Assembly: GCA_910579505.1 (NCBI GenBank)
Contig: CAJTTZ010000001.1
Coordinates: forward strand, 372,001-436,000
DNA from: an uncultured Lachnospiraceae bacterium
Lineage (GTDB): Bacteria; Bacillota; Clostridia; Lachnospirales; Lachnospiraceae
Length of the DNA stretch: 64,000 bases
Reading direction: 5' to 3'
Shown here in pieces: positions 27,984 through 37,137 of this stretch (position 1 is the stretch's first letter; every line of letters starts with the position of its first letter). The position numbers were made by a program, and so were the translations under genes. The notes below the pieces were generated by a model. It was not told the origin of the DNA and did not search any database. It worked only from the letters and a program-made list of their open reading frames with translations.

Positions 27984-29174
27984 TTAACTGACTCTTTTCG
28001 CCACCACCACAAATCTACCGTCCTCCTCGGAACTGTCGCAGGTGGATAAAGTCAAAAGCTCGTCACCGTAACTTGCCGTCACCCCGGTATCGTACAGTGA
28101 CAACGCCGCCATCTCCTGCATATTGGAATTAAATTCCGCCTCGGAAGCCGCGTCGAAAAACTGATAATATTTAAACACCACTTCGTCCTCGTTGTAGATT
28201 CTGGAACGGAACACATACATCACCTCGTAGGTTCCCTTCTCATAAATCGTGTCAAACTGGATCAGCGAATGCTTTTTCCCGTACTCTTTGTTACTGTAGC
28301 TGTTTAAGTTTCCAAACATCTTCCCGGACTTCATATGATGTCCGTATATGATCAGATTGGTATTCCTGCGCACCACGTCGCAATCCTTGTCAAGAAACAG
28401 GCTGCCGTTCTTGTCATACTCCTGATTAAAGTTATGATCCAGATAATATTCATTGTTGGCAGTCTGCATCACCGGGTAGTCAATAATAGTATCGTCAATT
28501 TTCAGCCATCCAATTAGTTTCTTATTTTTATTATAGAGCGTCTGGTACTCTTCAAGCACCTCCAGCTCGATCTCCTCCTCCTCGGTATAGTGTATGGTTA
28601 CACCTTGGTAAAGGCTTCCTGTCAGGGCGTTGTTTCCTTTCAGCCTGGTGAGCGTGTCATAATCCGTCTCGTTTTTCTCGACAAAATAGGAATATACGCC
28701 AAAATAGGCGAAGCATCCCACCGCCAGAATACCGCAGAGGACAACAAGAAATTTGCGGCGTCTTTCGCGCTTCTTCATCTGGGCGAGAATCTCCTTCTGC
28801 ATGGCAGCATCATAGTCCTCTAATGAAACTGTCTTTTTCTTCTGCTGTTCCCCGCCTTTTGACTGTCCCGCGCCTTTCTGCCGCTTCGCTTTCCTCCCAC
28901 CCTTTTTCCCGGTGGGAACCCGGCTGTCTTTATGATAGCCCTGGCTCTTATATTTCTCTGCAAGCTCGTAGATCTCGTCGTCGAAATCATTGCCGACCAC
29001 CGTCTCAAAACGGTACTTCCCGGCCTGCATATCATAATACAGGGTAATGACCGCTCCCGGCTGCTCCATGTCAACCTGGGAGCGGATCTTCTGAATGAGT
29101 TCCTGGTCCCGGAGGGCCGCTTTATAATCCGCCTCTGTCCTCAGTCTTCTCCCTGCAACTTCAAATCCCGCCAT
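27984..29174 (-). CDS. srtB: Class B sortase
   Basis: A 396-residue membrane transpeptidase. A cytoplasmic N-terminal region of about 140 residues, unusually long and Lys/Arg-rich, precedes one membrane helix (about 142-163). The extracellular domain has His279 in IIYGHHM, Cys379 in TLSTC and Arg387 in GRFVVV, the sortase triad. The NTNLIIYGHHM segment with MFGNL is typical of class B. Sortase B of C. difficile is known to recognise (S/P)PxTG; the two genes directly downstream encode proteins ending in TPKTG and SPDTG signals. The gene therefore probably anchors those LRR proteins to peptidoglycan. Confidence 0.94.
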   Translation of the reverse strand: MAGFEVAGRRLRTEADYKAALRDQELIQKIRSQVDMEQPGAVITLYYDMQAGKYRFETVVGNDFDDEIYELAEKYKSQGYHKDSRVPTGKKGGRKAKRQKGAGQSKGGEQQKKKTVSLEDYDAAMQKEILAQMKKRERRRKFLVVLCGILAVGCFAYFGVYSYFVEKNETDYDTLTRLKGNNALTGSLYQGVTIHYTEEEEIELEVLEEYQTLYNKNKKLIGWLKIDDTIIDYPVMQTANNEYYLDHNFNQEYDKNGSLFLDKDCDVVRRNTNLIIYGHHMKSGKMFGNLNSYSNKEYGKKHSLIQFDTIYEKGTYEVMYVFRSRIYNEDEVVFKYYQFFDAASEAEFNSNMQEMAALSLYDTGVTASYGDELLTLSTCDSSEEDGRFVVVAKRVS

Positions 29175-29299
29175 ATAGGGATCGCTCCTTCATCTCCTAC
29201 TATATCTGGTCGTCAGATACCCATATTGGCATTGACATAATATCATCGCATATACTTCTATTTTACTCAATTATGAAAATTATGCAAGCATTTTCGATG

Positions 29300-32200
29300 T
29301 TACCCAAACATTTGGCCAAGCAGACTCTTTCCCTTTATCTTGAAAGTCACTGTTTTCGTGCCGCCGTAAATGCCTTTGCCCCGAATGGTCACTTTTGCGG
29401 TACCCTTTTTGATATTGTTGGAATAGCCTGTAATCTCAAAGCTCTCCGGGGATACATTTACACCGCCCACGACTACCGTGATATCCTTTTTGTCCAAAGT
29501 GATTTCTTTCCCGGTGTAGGTCTGGACCGGTATGGTGACTCTCGCCCTTGCGATGTCCAATTCCACAATCCGGTAGTAACCTGTCGCTGTCCCCAGATAA
29601 TTACTGCCCTTCGCATTGACAGTCACCTGAATCTGCGTTTCCTTCGGAATAATATCCGCAGCATCAACTAAGTCGCCGGCCTTTCTCTGCACATTTTCAC
29701 CGTTCTTATTGCTGACCGTGACAGCCGCCGCATAGGTGTAGACAACGTTCTTGTCATAATCTGTCCCCGCCGCGAGCGCCTTGCCGTTCGTATCAAACAC
29801 CTGGATTTTCGTCTTATAAATATTGGCCTTTTTCTGATAAACCTTATCCGCCGCAGTCACAGTTATTATGGAGTTCGTCTCTCCCGGCGCTGGCGTAATA
29901 TCCCGCGCGTCAACCCGGTAGGATCTCACCGCATTGCCCTTGAAGTTGCCTCTCCCCCTGACAGTCACTGTGGCATAATTCCCGGCCTTTGTATGATTCC
30001 TGTAGGACAGGGTATAGTCCGTCCCCTCGGTCAGCTTCCTGCCGTCAAACTTAACGACGGGCTTCGGCATGCTGCCCCCTTTCACATAGGGGTATGCCTC
30101 CTGCATCTGAATCTCCAGTTTCTTTTCTGGATCAGACGACAGATCGTAAGCGTTTATTCTATAAGTCCTTTTTAGGATACCGCTGTAGGCGCCTTTTCCC
30201 TCAAACTGCACCGTCGCCGTCCCTGCCCTCACATTGTTTAAGTATGTCACGGTGTAATCCGTATCCCTGACAAGTGTGCGGGTTTCATTCACCCCGTTTA
30301 CCTTAACGGTCATCGTCAGCGTACATGCAGGCTCCACGGCGTTTCCCGTGTAGACAGCCGCGGGAATGGGATCCAGCTTCGCCTTATTCATCGTAGAGAC
30401 AGGCTTAATCTGGAAGGTCACGCGCTTCACGCCAAAATAATTACTTTTGCCTTCCTGCCCCGTACCCCTGATTATGACAGAGGCAGTTCCCACTTCCGTA
30501 TTGTCCTCGTAGGTGAGCGTGTAATCCCTGCCCTTTTCGAGCACATCCCTGCCGCTTTTCACCGTAGGTTCCGGCCTGATCTCGCTGCCCGTGTAAATAT
30601 AGGCGGGAATTTTGCTGACTGCCAGTCTGGATGCGGGCACGCCATCCGCAATTATGAAAGTAATCTTCCGCTCGCCCGTATAGTTACCTGTACCGGTCAG
30701 CGTAATGGGATAGCTGCCGACCGCCGTCTGTGCGTCCGCTGTATAGGTGTAATCCCTCTTGTTGGCAAGCTTCTTGCCGTTCCATGTCAGTACAGGAACC
30801 GGTTTCTGCTGCTTGTTGTTGGACGACACCGCAATACCGTCCGCTTTTACATCCGGGTCCGTGATGTTTTTAGGTTCTATTGTAAAGGTTTTATTGATCT
30901 TCCCCTCGTAATTTCCCCTTCCCGTAATGATGATAACCGGCGCCTTGGCAGAATTTTTATCCGCGGCGTTCACATTATTTTTATAGCTGATGGTATAATC
31001 TCTCTTCTCTTCCAGACGCGTCTTGTAATCGTAGACCCGCACCTCCGGCCTGATCGCTTTCCCGGTATAGGTATACCCGGTCACGTCTGTCATCCACAGA
31101 TCGTCGGGAATCTTTCCATCCGACGGCATGTCTTCCGGCGGCACCGTCGGCTCATCCGGGTCTTCCGGCTTATTCGGGTTATCCGGATTTTCCGGCAAAT
31201 AGCCCGGCGTCCAGTAGTAAGTCACCCGCAGTTCTTCACTGTCCTTCTTGCCGTAAATGCGCGAAATTGCCCGGATCGTCATGGTGCTGTTGATTTCAAT
31301 CGCACTGTTGTACAGGCGCACCGTTTTGGAAGTGCGGGGGTCGGAATTATCCACAGTATAGTAAATGGAAGCCCCTTCTTCCTGCGTGGACAGGGTCACC
31401 TGCGTCTTGGGAGCCACCTTGCCTCCCGCCACATTGGCATAAGGTTTCAGCGCCTGCCCTGCATAAGCCTCGCGCACGTTTACACTGACCGTCACATTCA
31501 GCAAACTGTTATCATCCACATAAACCAGATCCGGCAGGACAATCGTGCCTCCCATGGTAAAGTTCTGTTCGCTCTTCTCCCCAGTATTGTATGAACCCTG
31601 CACTGGATTTGTCGTGTTCCATCTGATGTCAGCCGTAGACTTGATCTCGCCGTCCGCCACCCCATCCTGCCAGTAGATGACAGCGGTCTTTTTCTGCAGA
31701 TACTGCTCGGCTATCTGCGCGAGCGTCAGGCCGTTTGGCACATTGCTGACCGCTTTTAGGACGCCGTCATTCTCGACCCGCTTAAGCTTCGCCTTAACCG
31801 TCAGTTTGGCAGATGCAAATGTAAAGCTGTAATTGGGCCAGGCTTCTATGGAAATTCCCCTTGCCTCCAGGTCGTAGATTCCCGTCTTTGTGGAATCTAC
31901 CGCCTGTCTGACATGAACCGTAAGATCCCTTGTAAACGCATCCCTCTCGGCATCCAGAATCCCTTCTATCTGATACTGGTCGGCGAACCGGTCTGCCGGA
32001 AGCACAGCACCCGCCTCCAGACTGCCATCCCTGCTGACGTACATTTCCTGGTCTTTCACGGTGACCGTTGCAGCCTTCTGTGTGATGGCAAAGGAATAGC
32101 TCCAGGCATTTGCCTGCCAGTTACCTGTACTGCTCTTTTCCAGATTCACACTAAGTTTATACTTACCTACATTTTTAGGCAGCTTATCTCCATCCGGCAC

Positions 32201-33202
32201 GCCCGTAAACTCATATGCCTCATATGCCGCGCCGTCCGTATTTTCTCCATCCGTATCCTTTTCAATCCGATACGACAGCGCCGCGCCTTTGATCTCCACA
32301 CCACGGTCTGTCTGCACTTTCGCGTTTCCAATCCAGCGGGCTACGCCGGCGGGTTCCCCGTCGTACTCCTTATCCGACACACCCGCGACTCCCACCAGAC
32401 GTGTCTCAGACTTTAAAAGCGGACGGATCTCAAAAGAAATCTCCTCGGTATTCTTCTCCGGCTCAAAAGTCATGTCATCGCCTTCATATGCCGTAGTGAT
32501 CCGCAGTGTATAGGTGCCGCGTTCTGCAGGGGCGTTCTCTAAGAACGCCTCATACCCGGCCTCATTGTCAGATATGTTCTTTCCAAGCACCTTAAACGTC
32601 GCCGGTGTGCCTGCATACGCAGTATCGTCACCCAACGTACCATTGATCTCATAAGTACAGCTGAACTGTTTATCCAGGTCAGACCCTTCCGGGAGCCCGG
32701 TTATGGGGATGGGAGATCCGTCATAGGTTTTACCGTCGCCATCGGCAATCTTTATATTGTTAAAGTTTACCGTAAATGTTTCCTTCGGATCCTCGGGCGG
32801 ATTTTCCGTACCGTCCCCGCCGTCCCCGGAGCCATCCCCCTCCGCAGCCGGATTGACTGGTCCCGGTACCGTCTGCACAATATTTTCATCTGCAGCGGGA
32901 GCAGGCGGTTCCACATTTCCCGCTCCCGGCTTCTCAATGTTTTCCCCGTTTTCATCCTCTGTAGGGCCGAAATCGTCCTGGATTTCTCCCGGCTGCCCAC
33001 CGGCTCCGTCATCCACCGGCTTTTGTTCCTGCACTTCCCCGGAAGGCTTATCAGGCGTATCCGCATTGTCACCATCTGCATCCGCCGAAATCACCATCTC
33101 CTCCTCTGCCCGAACATACACAACGTCCTGAGGCATACAGGTAAACACCATCAATGCCGCCAAAAACGCCGAACCCAACCGATAAAGCCCGCTCTTTTTC
33201 AT
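29300..33202 (-). CDS. Large secreted repeat protein (MBG/YDG-like domains)
   Basis: About 1,300 residues. A signal peptide (MKKSGLYRLGSAFLAALMVFTCMP) is followed by a Pro/Glu/Gly/Asp-rich stretch (to about 145) and bacterial-Ig-like domains. A chitobiase C-terminal-like domain has IYYTVDNSDPRTSKTVRLY. From about residue 720 to the end there are some seven repeats of about 80 residues with the pattern Y-x-G...L..G.DYT.SY.NN...GTA.V...G.G.Y.G, like MBG/YDG adhesin repeats. The C-terminus (KGKSLLGQMFG) has no sorting signal or anchor, so it is probably released or held non-covalently. The ATG at 33202 with GAGGG nine bases upstream is preferred. It heads the sortase operon. Confidence 0.85.
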   Translation of the reverse strand: MKKSGLYRLGSAFLAALMVFTCMPQDVVYVRAEEEMVISADADGDNADTPDKPSGEVQEQKPVDDGAGGQPGEIQDDFGPTEDENGENIEKPGAGNVEPPAPAADENIVQTVPGPVNPAAEGDGSGDGGDGTENPPEDPKETFTVNFNNIKIADGDGKTYDGSPIPITGLPEGSDLDKQFSCTYEINGTLGDDTAYAGTPATFKVLGKNISDNEAGYEAFLENAPAERGTYTLRITTAYEGDDMTFEPEKNTEEISFEIRPLLKSETRLVGVAGVSDKEYDGEPAGVARWIGNAKVQTDRGVEIKGAALSYRIEKDTDGENTDGAAYEAYEFTGVPDGDKLPKNVGKYKLSVNLEKSSTGNWQANAWSYSFAITQKAATVTVKDQEMYVSRDGSLEAGAVLPADRFADQYQIEGILDAERDAFTRDLTVHVRQAVDSTKTGIYDLEARGISIEAWPNYSFTFASAKLTVKAKLKRVENDGVLKAVSNVPNGLTLAQIAEQYLQKKTAVIYWQDGVADGEIKSTADIRWNTTNPVQGSYNTGEKSEQNFTMGGTIVLPDLVYVDDNSLLNVTVSVNVREAYAGQALKPYANVAGGKVAPKTQVTLSTQEEGASIYYTVDNSDPRTSKTVRLYNSAIEINSTMTIRAISRIYGKKDSEELRVTYYWTPGYLPENPDNPNKPEDPDEPTVPPEDMPSDGKIPDDLWMTDVTGYTYTGKAIRPEVRVYDYKTRLEEKRDYTISYKNNVNAADKNSAKAPVIIITGRGNYEGKINKTFTIEPKNITDPDVKADGIAVSSNNKQQKPVPVLTWNGKKLANKRDYTYTADAQTAVGSYPITLTGTGNYTGERKITFIIADGVPASRLAVSKIPAYIYTGSEIRPEPTVKSGRDVLEKGRDYTLTYEDNTEVGTASVIIRGTGQEGKSNYFGVKRVTFQIKPVSTMNKAKLDPIPAAVYTGNAVEPACTLTMTVKVNGVNETRTLVRDTDYTVTYLNNVRAGTATVQFEGKGAYSGILKRTYRINAYDLSSDPEKKLEIQMQEAYPYVKGGSMPKPVVKFDGRKLTEGTDYTLSYRNHTKAGNYATVTVRGRGNFKGNAVRSYRVDARDITPAPGETNSIITVTAADKVYQKKANIYKTKIQVFDTNGKALAAGTDYDKNVVYTYAAAVTVSNKNGENVQRKAGDLVDAADIIPKETQIQVTVNAKGSNYLGTATGYYRIVELDIARARVTIPVQTYTGKEITLDKKDITVVVGGVNVSPESFEITGYSNNIKKGTAKVTIRGKGIYGGTKTVTFKIKGKSLLGQMFG

Positions 33203-33271
33203 CCTTCTCATCCCTCTTTCTTCCCTTATTTCTTTATCTCACAGAAAAAAGACTGTAATCCCATCCAAAAT

Positions 33272-33289
33272 CCGGCAATTTATTGCCGG
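33272..33289 (-). other. 5'-leader hairpin of the surface operon
   Basis: CCGGCAA and TTGCCGG form a 7-bp stem with a TTTA loop just downstream of the predicted start of transcription. There is no T-run, so it is not an intrinsic terminator. It could protect the 5' end of the long mRNA. Confidence 0.45.
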
Positions 33290-33304
33290 ACGTAATTCTT
33301 GAAT

Positions 33305-33333
33305 ATTGTAGCACAATTCTTCCGTTTTTACAA
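33305..33333 (-). promoter_or_regulatory. Promoter of the surface-protein/sortase operon
   Basis: On the minus strand TTGTAA (33333-33328) and TACAAT (33310-33305) are exactly 17 bp apart. It lies about 100 bp before the first gene. ATTGT/ACAAT motifs repeat around it and could be an operator. Confidence 0.6.
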
Positions 33334-33344
33334 TATTGTGCCCA

Positions 33345-33377
33345 CAAAAAAGGCCCCCTGTCTTCCGAGACAGCGAG
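33345..33377 (-). terminator. Intrinsic terminator after the DUF4037 gene
   Basis: CTGTCT (33358-33363) pairs with AGACAG (33368-33373) around a 4-base loop. On the minus strand a GGGGGCC segment and six T residues follow. It ends the hflK-to-DUF4037 gene run. Confidence 0.7.
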
Positions 33378-33407
33378 TCCTTCCCCACAAAATATAGTAT
33401 TCTTCCC

Positions 33408-34349
33408 TCAAATTTTCCCCAATATCTCCCCCACGTGGTTCTGCAGGAAATTATCCTGCCTGTCAGACAGTCCCATTTCATTAAGCGTCTGCACCAGTAC
33501 ATTACATACCGCCTCAACCACCAGCACTCTGCCGTCATCCGTATTCAGATGGTAAAGATAATCCGTGGGAGATACGCCCTCCCATGCCGCCGCCGGGTCA
33601 GGAACCTGATAGAGAAGCGCAAGCATATCCCCGATCTCGCTGCAGACTGCAAGTTCCTTCATCCCACGGTGCATCCACTTATAGAAGGGGGCGTACTTTT
33701 TGTTCAACAGATAAACGGTCTGCATCGCTTCCTTCACAAACTCTGTCAGGGCAATCTCCGCCGCGACGCGCTCTCCCCGCTTCATGGCGCGGGCGTAATT
33801 GTACTGGCCCGCCTGTGCCGCCTTCGCCAGACTTTCCGCCAGTTTCTTAAGCCAGACTTCCCGGGGATAATAGGAAAGAAGCCCCTCCCGCACCGCAGTG
33901 AATTTCCCGCACGGGTCTTCAAACACCGCGCCGTTTGTCGCCGTGGCAAGGGCAGCCTCCGAAACCGCAAGCCACTCCTCCGCCGTCTCTGGCACGCTGT
34001 CCCGTCCAAGAATTTCCAGATAGAAGTCTTCCAGACAGAGCGCGCCCACGCGCCCTTTTCCCTGCTCCTCCTCCACACGTCCGGCAAAGCCCATAAATTC
34101 CTTCGGCAGGGCATCGTAAGCCGCCTGCATTCCTTTTCCATGCTTTATGTAAACCTCTCTCGGCAGCCAGATGCAGAAAGAGGGACCGTAGTCGTGGTCT
34201 GTAGAGATTTCATCGTCAAATCCCAGGCACTCGGAGCCGTATCCCACAAGCCCCACAGCCGCCTGGTCCGCGATCTCGGGAAACTGCCCGCGTATCATCT
34301 GTCTGCCGTATGCCTCATAATATTTTTGGGAAAGCTCCAAACCTTTCAT
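33408..34349 (-). CDS. DUF4037-type nucleotidyltransferase-like protein
   Basis: About 313 residues. The N-terminal segment VGYGSECLGFDDEISTDHDYGP has the G-S...D-x-D layout of a nucleotidyltransferase fold, and the remainder is helical and substrate-binding-like. The C-terminal half has the DUF4037 features seen in proteins annotated as unknown nucleotidyltransferases. Its substrate is unknown. It lies 54 bp downstream of a TPR protein gene and ends at a terminator. The ATG at 34349 begins MKGLELSQKYYEAYG; an upstream ATG at 34379 would add ten basic residues. Confidence 0.75.
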   Translation of the reverse strand: MKGLELSQKYYEAYGRQMIRGQFPEIADQAAVGLVGYGSECLGFDDEISTDHDYGPSFCIWLPREVYIKHGKGMQAAYDALPKEFMGFAGRVEEEQGKGRVGALCLEDFYLEILGRDSVPETAEEWLAVSEAALATATNGAVFEDPCGKFTAVREGLLSYYPREVWLKKLAESLAKAAQAGQYNYARAMKRGERVAAEIALTEFVKEAMQTVYLLNKKYAPFYKWMHRGMKELAVCSEIGDMLALLYQVPDPAAAWEGVSPTDYLYHLNTDDGRVLVVEAVCNVLVQTLNEMGLSDRQDNFLQNHVGEILGKI

Positions 34350-34403
34350 TCTCTTCCCGCCGCCTTTCTCCCTCCGCACGCTGTTGTCCCTGCCGCATGA
34401 TTT

Positions 34404-35261
34404 TTACTGCAAATTTCCCATCACTTCACGCGCCTTTTCTGTATAACTTCTCTGTTTTTTCTCATTCCCCATCGCCTGGCACACCGCCGCGCAGTTCTCA
34501 CAGAGGATGCCGTAGCTCATGTTTTCCCCATAGTGCCGCTTCACATCTTCCAGCGCCCGCTCATAGTAAGACAGGGATTCCCCATAGTTTCCGTCCCGGA
34601 AGCACGCCTCCCCCATACCGGCAAGGGCGCCGCTGTAATGTTCATTGATATTCTCCCCGCCCTGCTCAAAGAGCGCAATGGCCCTTGAAAGACAGTTCTT
34701 CGCCTCCTCGTTCTCAGAAAGCTTAAAATAAACCATCGCCAGATTGGTGAGGGTGGTCGCCGTCTGCGCCTCGCTGCCCTCCTGCTTTTCTATGATGGCA
34801 AGCGCCTTTTTCGCGCTCCCTGCCGCCTCCTCGTTCTCGCCCGCCTTCTCCAGCATAATACTCATGTTGTTGTAAAGACTTGCCCACCGGTAATCCTCCG
34901 CGGGCAGCAGCCTTTCATAAATCTGCATCGCCTGCCTGTAAAGCCGCAGCGCCTGCGCGTAATCCCCCGCCGCGCTGTAGGCTGTGGCGGCATTTAACAG
35001 GGTGGTCGCAAAGTGTTCCGTATCTTCCAGCTTTAACTCCTCCATCAGAAGAAGCACATCCTCCGCCGCGGTATAGGCCTTCTCAAATGCCGACACGCTG
35101 CGGTAAAAACCGATCATTTCATTGCAGATGGAAATATAGGCGGCATAGTCCTCTTCCTCCTTCGCCTGCGCCAGGGAAGCCGTCAGAAATCCGTCGATCT
35201 TCTCCACTTCATTTTTGTCAAAATAAGAATCCAGTTCCTCAAAAAACGCGTCAATGTTCAT
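34404..35261 (-). CDS. Tetratricopeptide repeat protein
   Basis: A 285-residue soluble protein made of about six TPR units of 34-42 residues, such as TTLLNAATAYSAAGDYAQAL and TTLTNLAMVYFKLSENEEAK. TPR proteins act as scaffolds. There is no signal peptide or partner domain. The ATG at 35261 has AGGAG ten bases upstream; the 29-residue upstream extension is unlike the family. Its partner could be the DUF4037 protein encoded next in the operon, an inference from position only. Confidence 0.85.
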   Translation of the reverse strand: MNIDAFFEELDSYFDKNEVEKIDGFLTASLAQAKEEEDYAAYISICNEMIGFYRSVSAFEKAYTAAEDVLLLMEELKLEDTEHFATTLLNAATAYSAAGDYAQALRLYRQAMQIYERLLPAEDYRWASLYNNMSIMLEKAGENEEAAGSAKKALAIIEKQEGSEAQTATTLTNLAMVYFKLSENEEAKNCLSRAIALFEQGGENINEHYSGALAGMGEACFRDGNYGESLSYYERALEDVKRHYGENMSYGILCENCAAVCQAMGNEKKQRSYTEKAREVMGNLQ

Positions 35262-35350
35262 AAAAACCCCGCTCCTTCTCTTATTATTCCTATAGCAGCC
35301 GCCAGACACTCTCTCCGCAGGCAGGCCGCCACAAATCAGCCAGCACACCC

Positions 35351-36718
35351 TTATAAGGCATTCTTTCCTTCCATCCGCCCGATAATTCTCTTCTGTTTAT
35401 AGAAGTAATAGCCGCTCACCAGTGCCGCACATACAATCCAGCTGATGGGATAACATGCCACAATCCGCTCTAAGCCCTGTCCCGGCGTAATCAGGCTCAC
35501 CCATATAATTCGGAACACGCACACGCCGAGCACGGAAATCACTGTGGTCACAAACGTATACCCCTGCGCCCGAAGAGACCCTGAAAAAATTTCAATAAAC
35601 ACGAACATCACAAAAAATGGCGCTATGTTGTACATCATGGTCATCCCGATTTCCACCACCGCCACGTCCCCCGTAAAGATGCCGAGAAGGAACCGGCCCG
35701 TCGTCATCAGGCCCGCCGTCAGGCATACCGCTGTGCCCACCGCCATCCCAAGGCATACCCTTGTGCCCTTCTTCACCCGGTCCCATTTGCCCGCGCCGTA
35801 GTTCTGTCCCACAAAGGTGGTCAGCGCAATGCCGAACGAAGAATTGATCATCCAGAACACACTGTCAATCTTGCCGTAAGCCGTCCATGCCGCCATGGTG
35901 TCCACGCCGAGCAGATTGAGGGCCGCCTGTACGATCATATTGGAAATGCTGTACATGGAAGCCTGCAGCCCGGAAGGAAAACCGATCTGCAGCATATTGA
36001 CAAGCACTTCCCGGTGAATCCGTATCTTTCGGAAAGAAAGCGTCATACAGTCCACTTTATGCATCAGCGTCCATGTCACCATCCCCGCGCTGATCGCCTG
36101 CGAAACGAGCGTCGCCACCGCCACGCCAAGCACCCCCATCCCACAGTAGAGCACGAGAAGCAGATCCAGCACAATATTTACCATACAGCACACCACCAGG
36201 TAATACAACGGTCTTTTGGAATCCCCGATGGCGCGCAGAATCGCCGCGCCCATATTGTAGATAAACACAAAGACAAGCCCGGAAAAATAGATTCTGATGT
36301 AAAGCGTGGACATTGCCATCAGTTCATCCGGCGTATTCATGGCACGCAAAATAGCCGGCGCCGCCGCTACGCCTAAGATACCAAGCCCGATCCCGCCCAA
36401 AATGCCAAAGGCGTAGGAAGTGTGCAGCGCCTCCTCCATCCTCTGTCGGTGGGAAGCCCCGTACGCCTGAGAAATCAGAACCGTTCCTCCTGCTGTCAGC
36501 CCCGTAAAAAAGCCGACCACCATATTGATAATCTGGGACGAAGAACCGCCCACGCTCGACAGCGCCTCCTTACCGGCAAACTGTCCCACGATTACCGTGT
36601 CCACCGTGTTGTATAACTGCTGAAAGAAGGTGCCGATCAGAATCGGAAAGAAAAAGAATAACAACTGTTTCCATATCACGCCTTCCAGTATGCCGTTTTG
36701 CTGTTCCCTCGTCCCCAT
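35351..36718 (-). CDS. MATE family efflux transporter
   Basis: About 455 residues with twelve predicted membrane helices, beginning IWKQLLFFFFPILIGTFFQQLYNTVDTVIVGQFAG, the signature start of the MATE/DinF-like group. MATE proteins export cationic drugs or metabolites using Na+ or H+ gradients; the substrate cannot be inferred. The ATG at 36718 has AGGAT eight bases upstream. It lies 23 bp after the Nudix gene in the recQ transcription unit. Confidence 0.93.
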   Translation of the reverse strand: MGTREQQNGILEGVIWKQLLFFFFPILIGTFFQQLYNTVDTVIVGQFAGKEALSSVGGSSSQIINMVVGFFTGLTAGGTVLISQAYGASHRQRMEEALHTSYAFGILGGIGLGILGVAAAPAILRAMNTPDELMAMSTLYIRIYFSGLVFVFIYNMGAAILRAIGDSKRPLYYLVVCCMVNIVLDLLLVLYCGMGVLGVAVATLVSQAISAGMVTWTLMHKVDCMTLSFRKIRIHREVLVNMLQIGFPSGLQASMYSISNMIVQAALNLLGVDTMAAWTAYGKIDSVFWMINSSFGIALTTFVGQNYGAGKWDRVKKGTRVCLGMAVGTAVCLTAGLMTTGRFLLGIFTGDVAVVEIGMTMMYNIAPFFVMFVFIEIFSGSLRAQGYTFVTTVISVLGVCVFRIIWVSLITPGQGLERIVACYPISWIVCAALVSGYYFYKQKRIIGRMEGKNAL

Positions 36719-36741
36719 GGTTTTATCCTCAATCCGCAAAA

Positions 36742-37137
36742 TTATCTTTCCCAGACCGCCGCTTTCAGTTTTCGGACCAGCGCCACATCCGCCGGCAGCC
36801 ACGCCACACTGTCAAGCCTCTCCCGCTCCAGCCACTTTGCCGCCGCATGCTCTTTCAGTACCAGATCGCCGGTTTTAACCGTACAGAAGAAGCATTGCAT
36901 GGACAGGTGGAATGTGGGATAATCGTACTCCACCGTGTCAAAAAGCGCCCCAACCTCGATCTTGGTGTCCAGTTCTTCCTCTATCTCCCGGACTAACGCC
37001 TCCTGCGGCGTCTCCCCCGCTTCGATCTTGCCGCCGGGGAATTCCCAGCCGTCCTTAAACTCGCCGTACCCCCGTTTGGTGGCAAATATCCGGCCGCCGC
37101 TTACGATGATGGCGGCAACTACTCTGACTATTTTCAT
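36742..37137 (-). CDS. Nudix hydrolase (MutT-like)
   Basis: A 131-residue protein with a full Nudix box, GGKIEAGETPQEALVREIEEEL (G-x5-E-x7-RE-U-x-EE), starting near residue 36. It resembles 8-oxo-dGTP or CTP pyrophosphohydrolases that clean the nucleotide pool. Its start codon overlaps the recQ stop by four bases (ATGA type), so translation is coupled. Pairing with recQ fits a role in genome upkeep. Confidence 0.93.
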   Translation of the reverse strand: MKIVRVVAAIIVSGGRIFATKRGYGEFKDGWEFPGGKIEAGETPQEALVREIEEELDTKIEVGALFDTVEYDYPTFHLSMQCFFCTVKTGDLVLKEHAAAKWLERERLDSVAWLPADVALVRKLKAAVWER

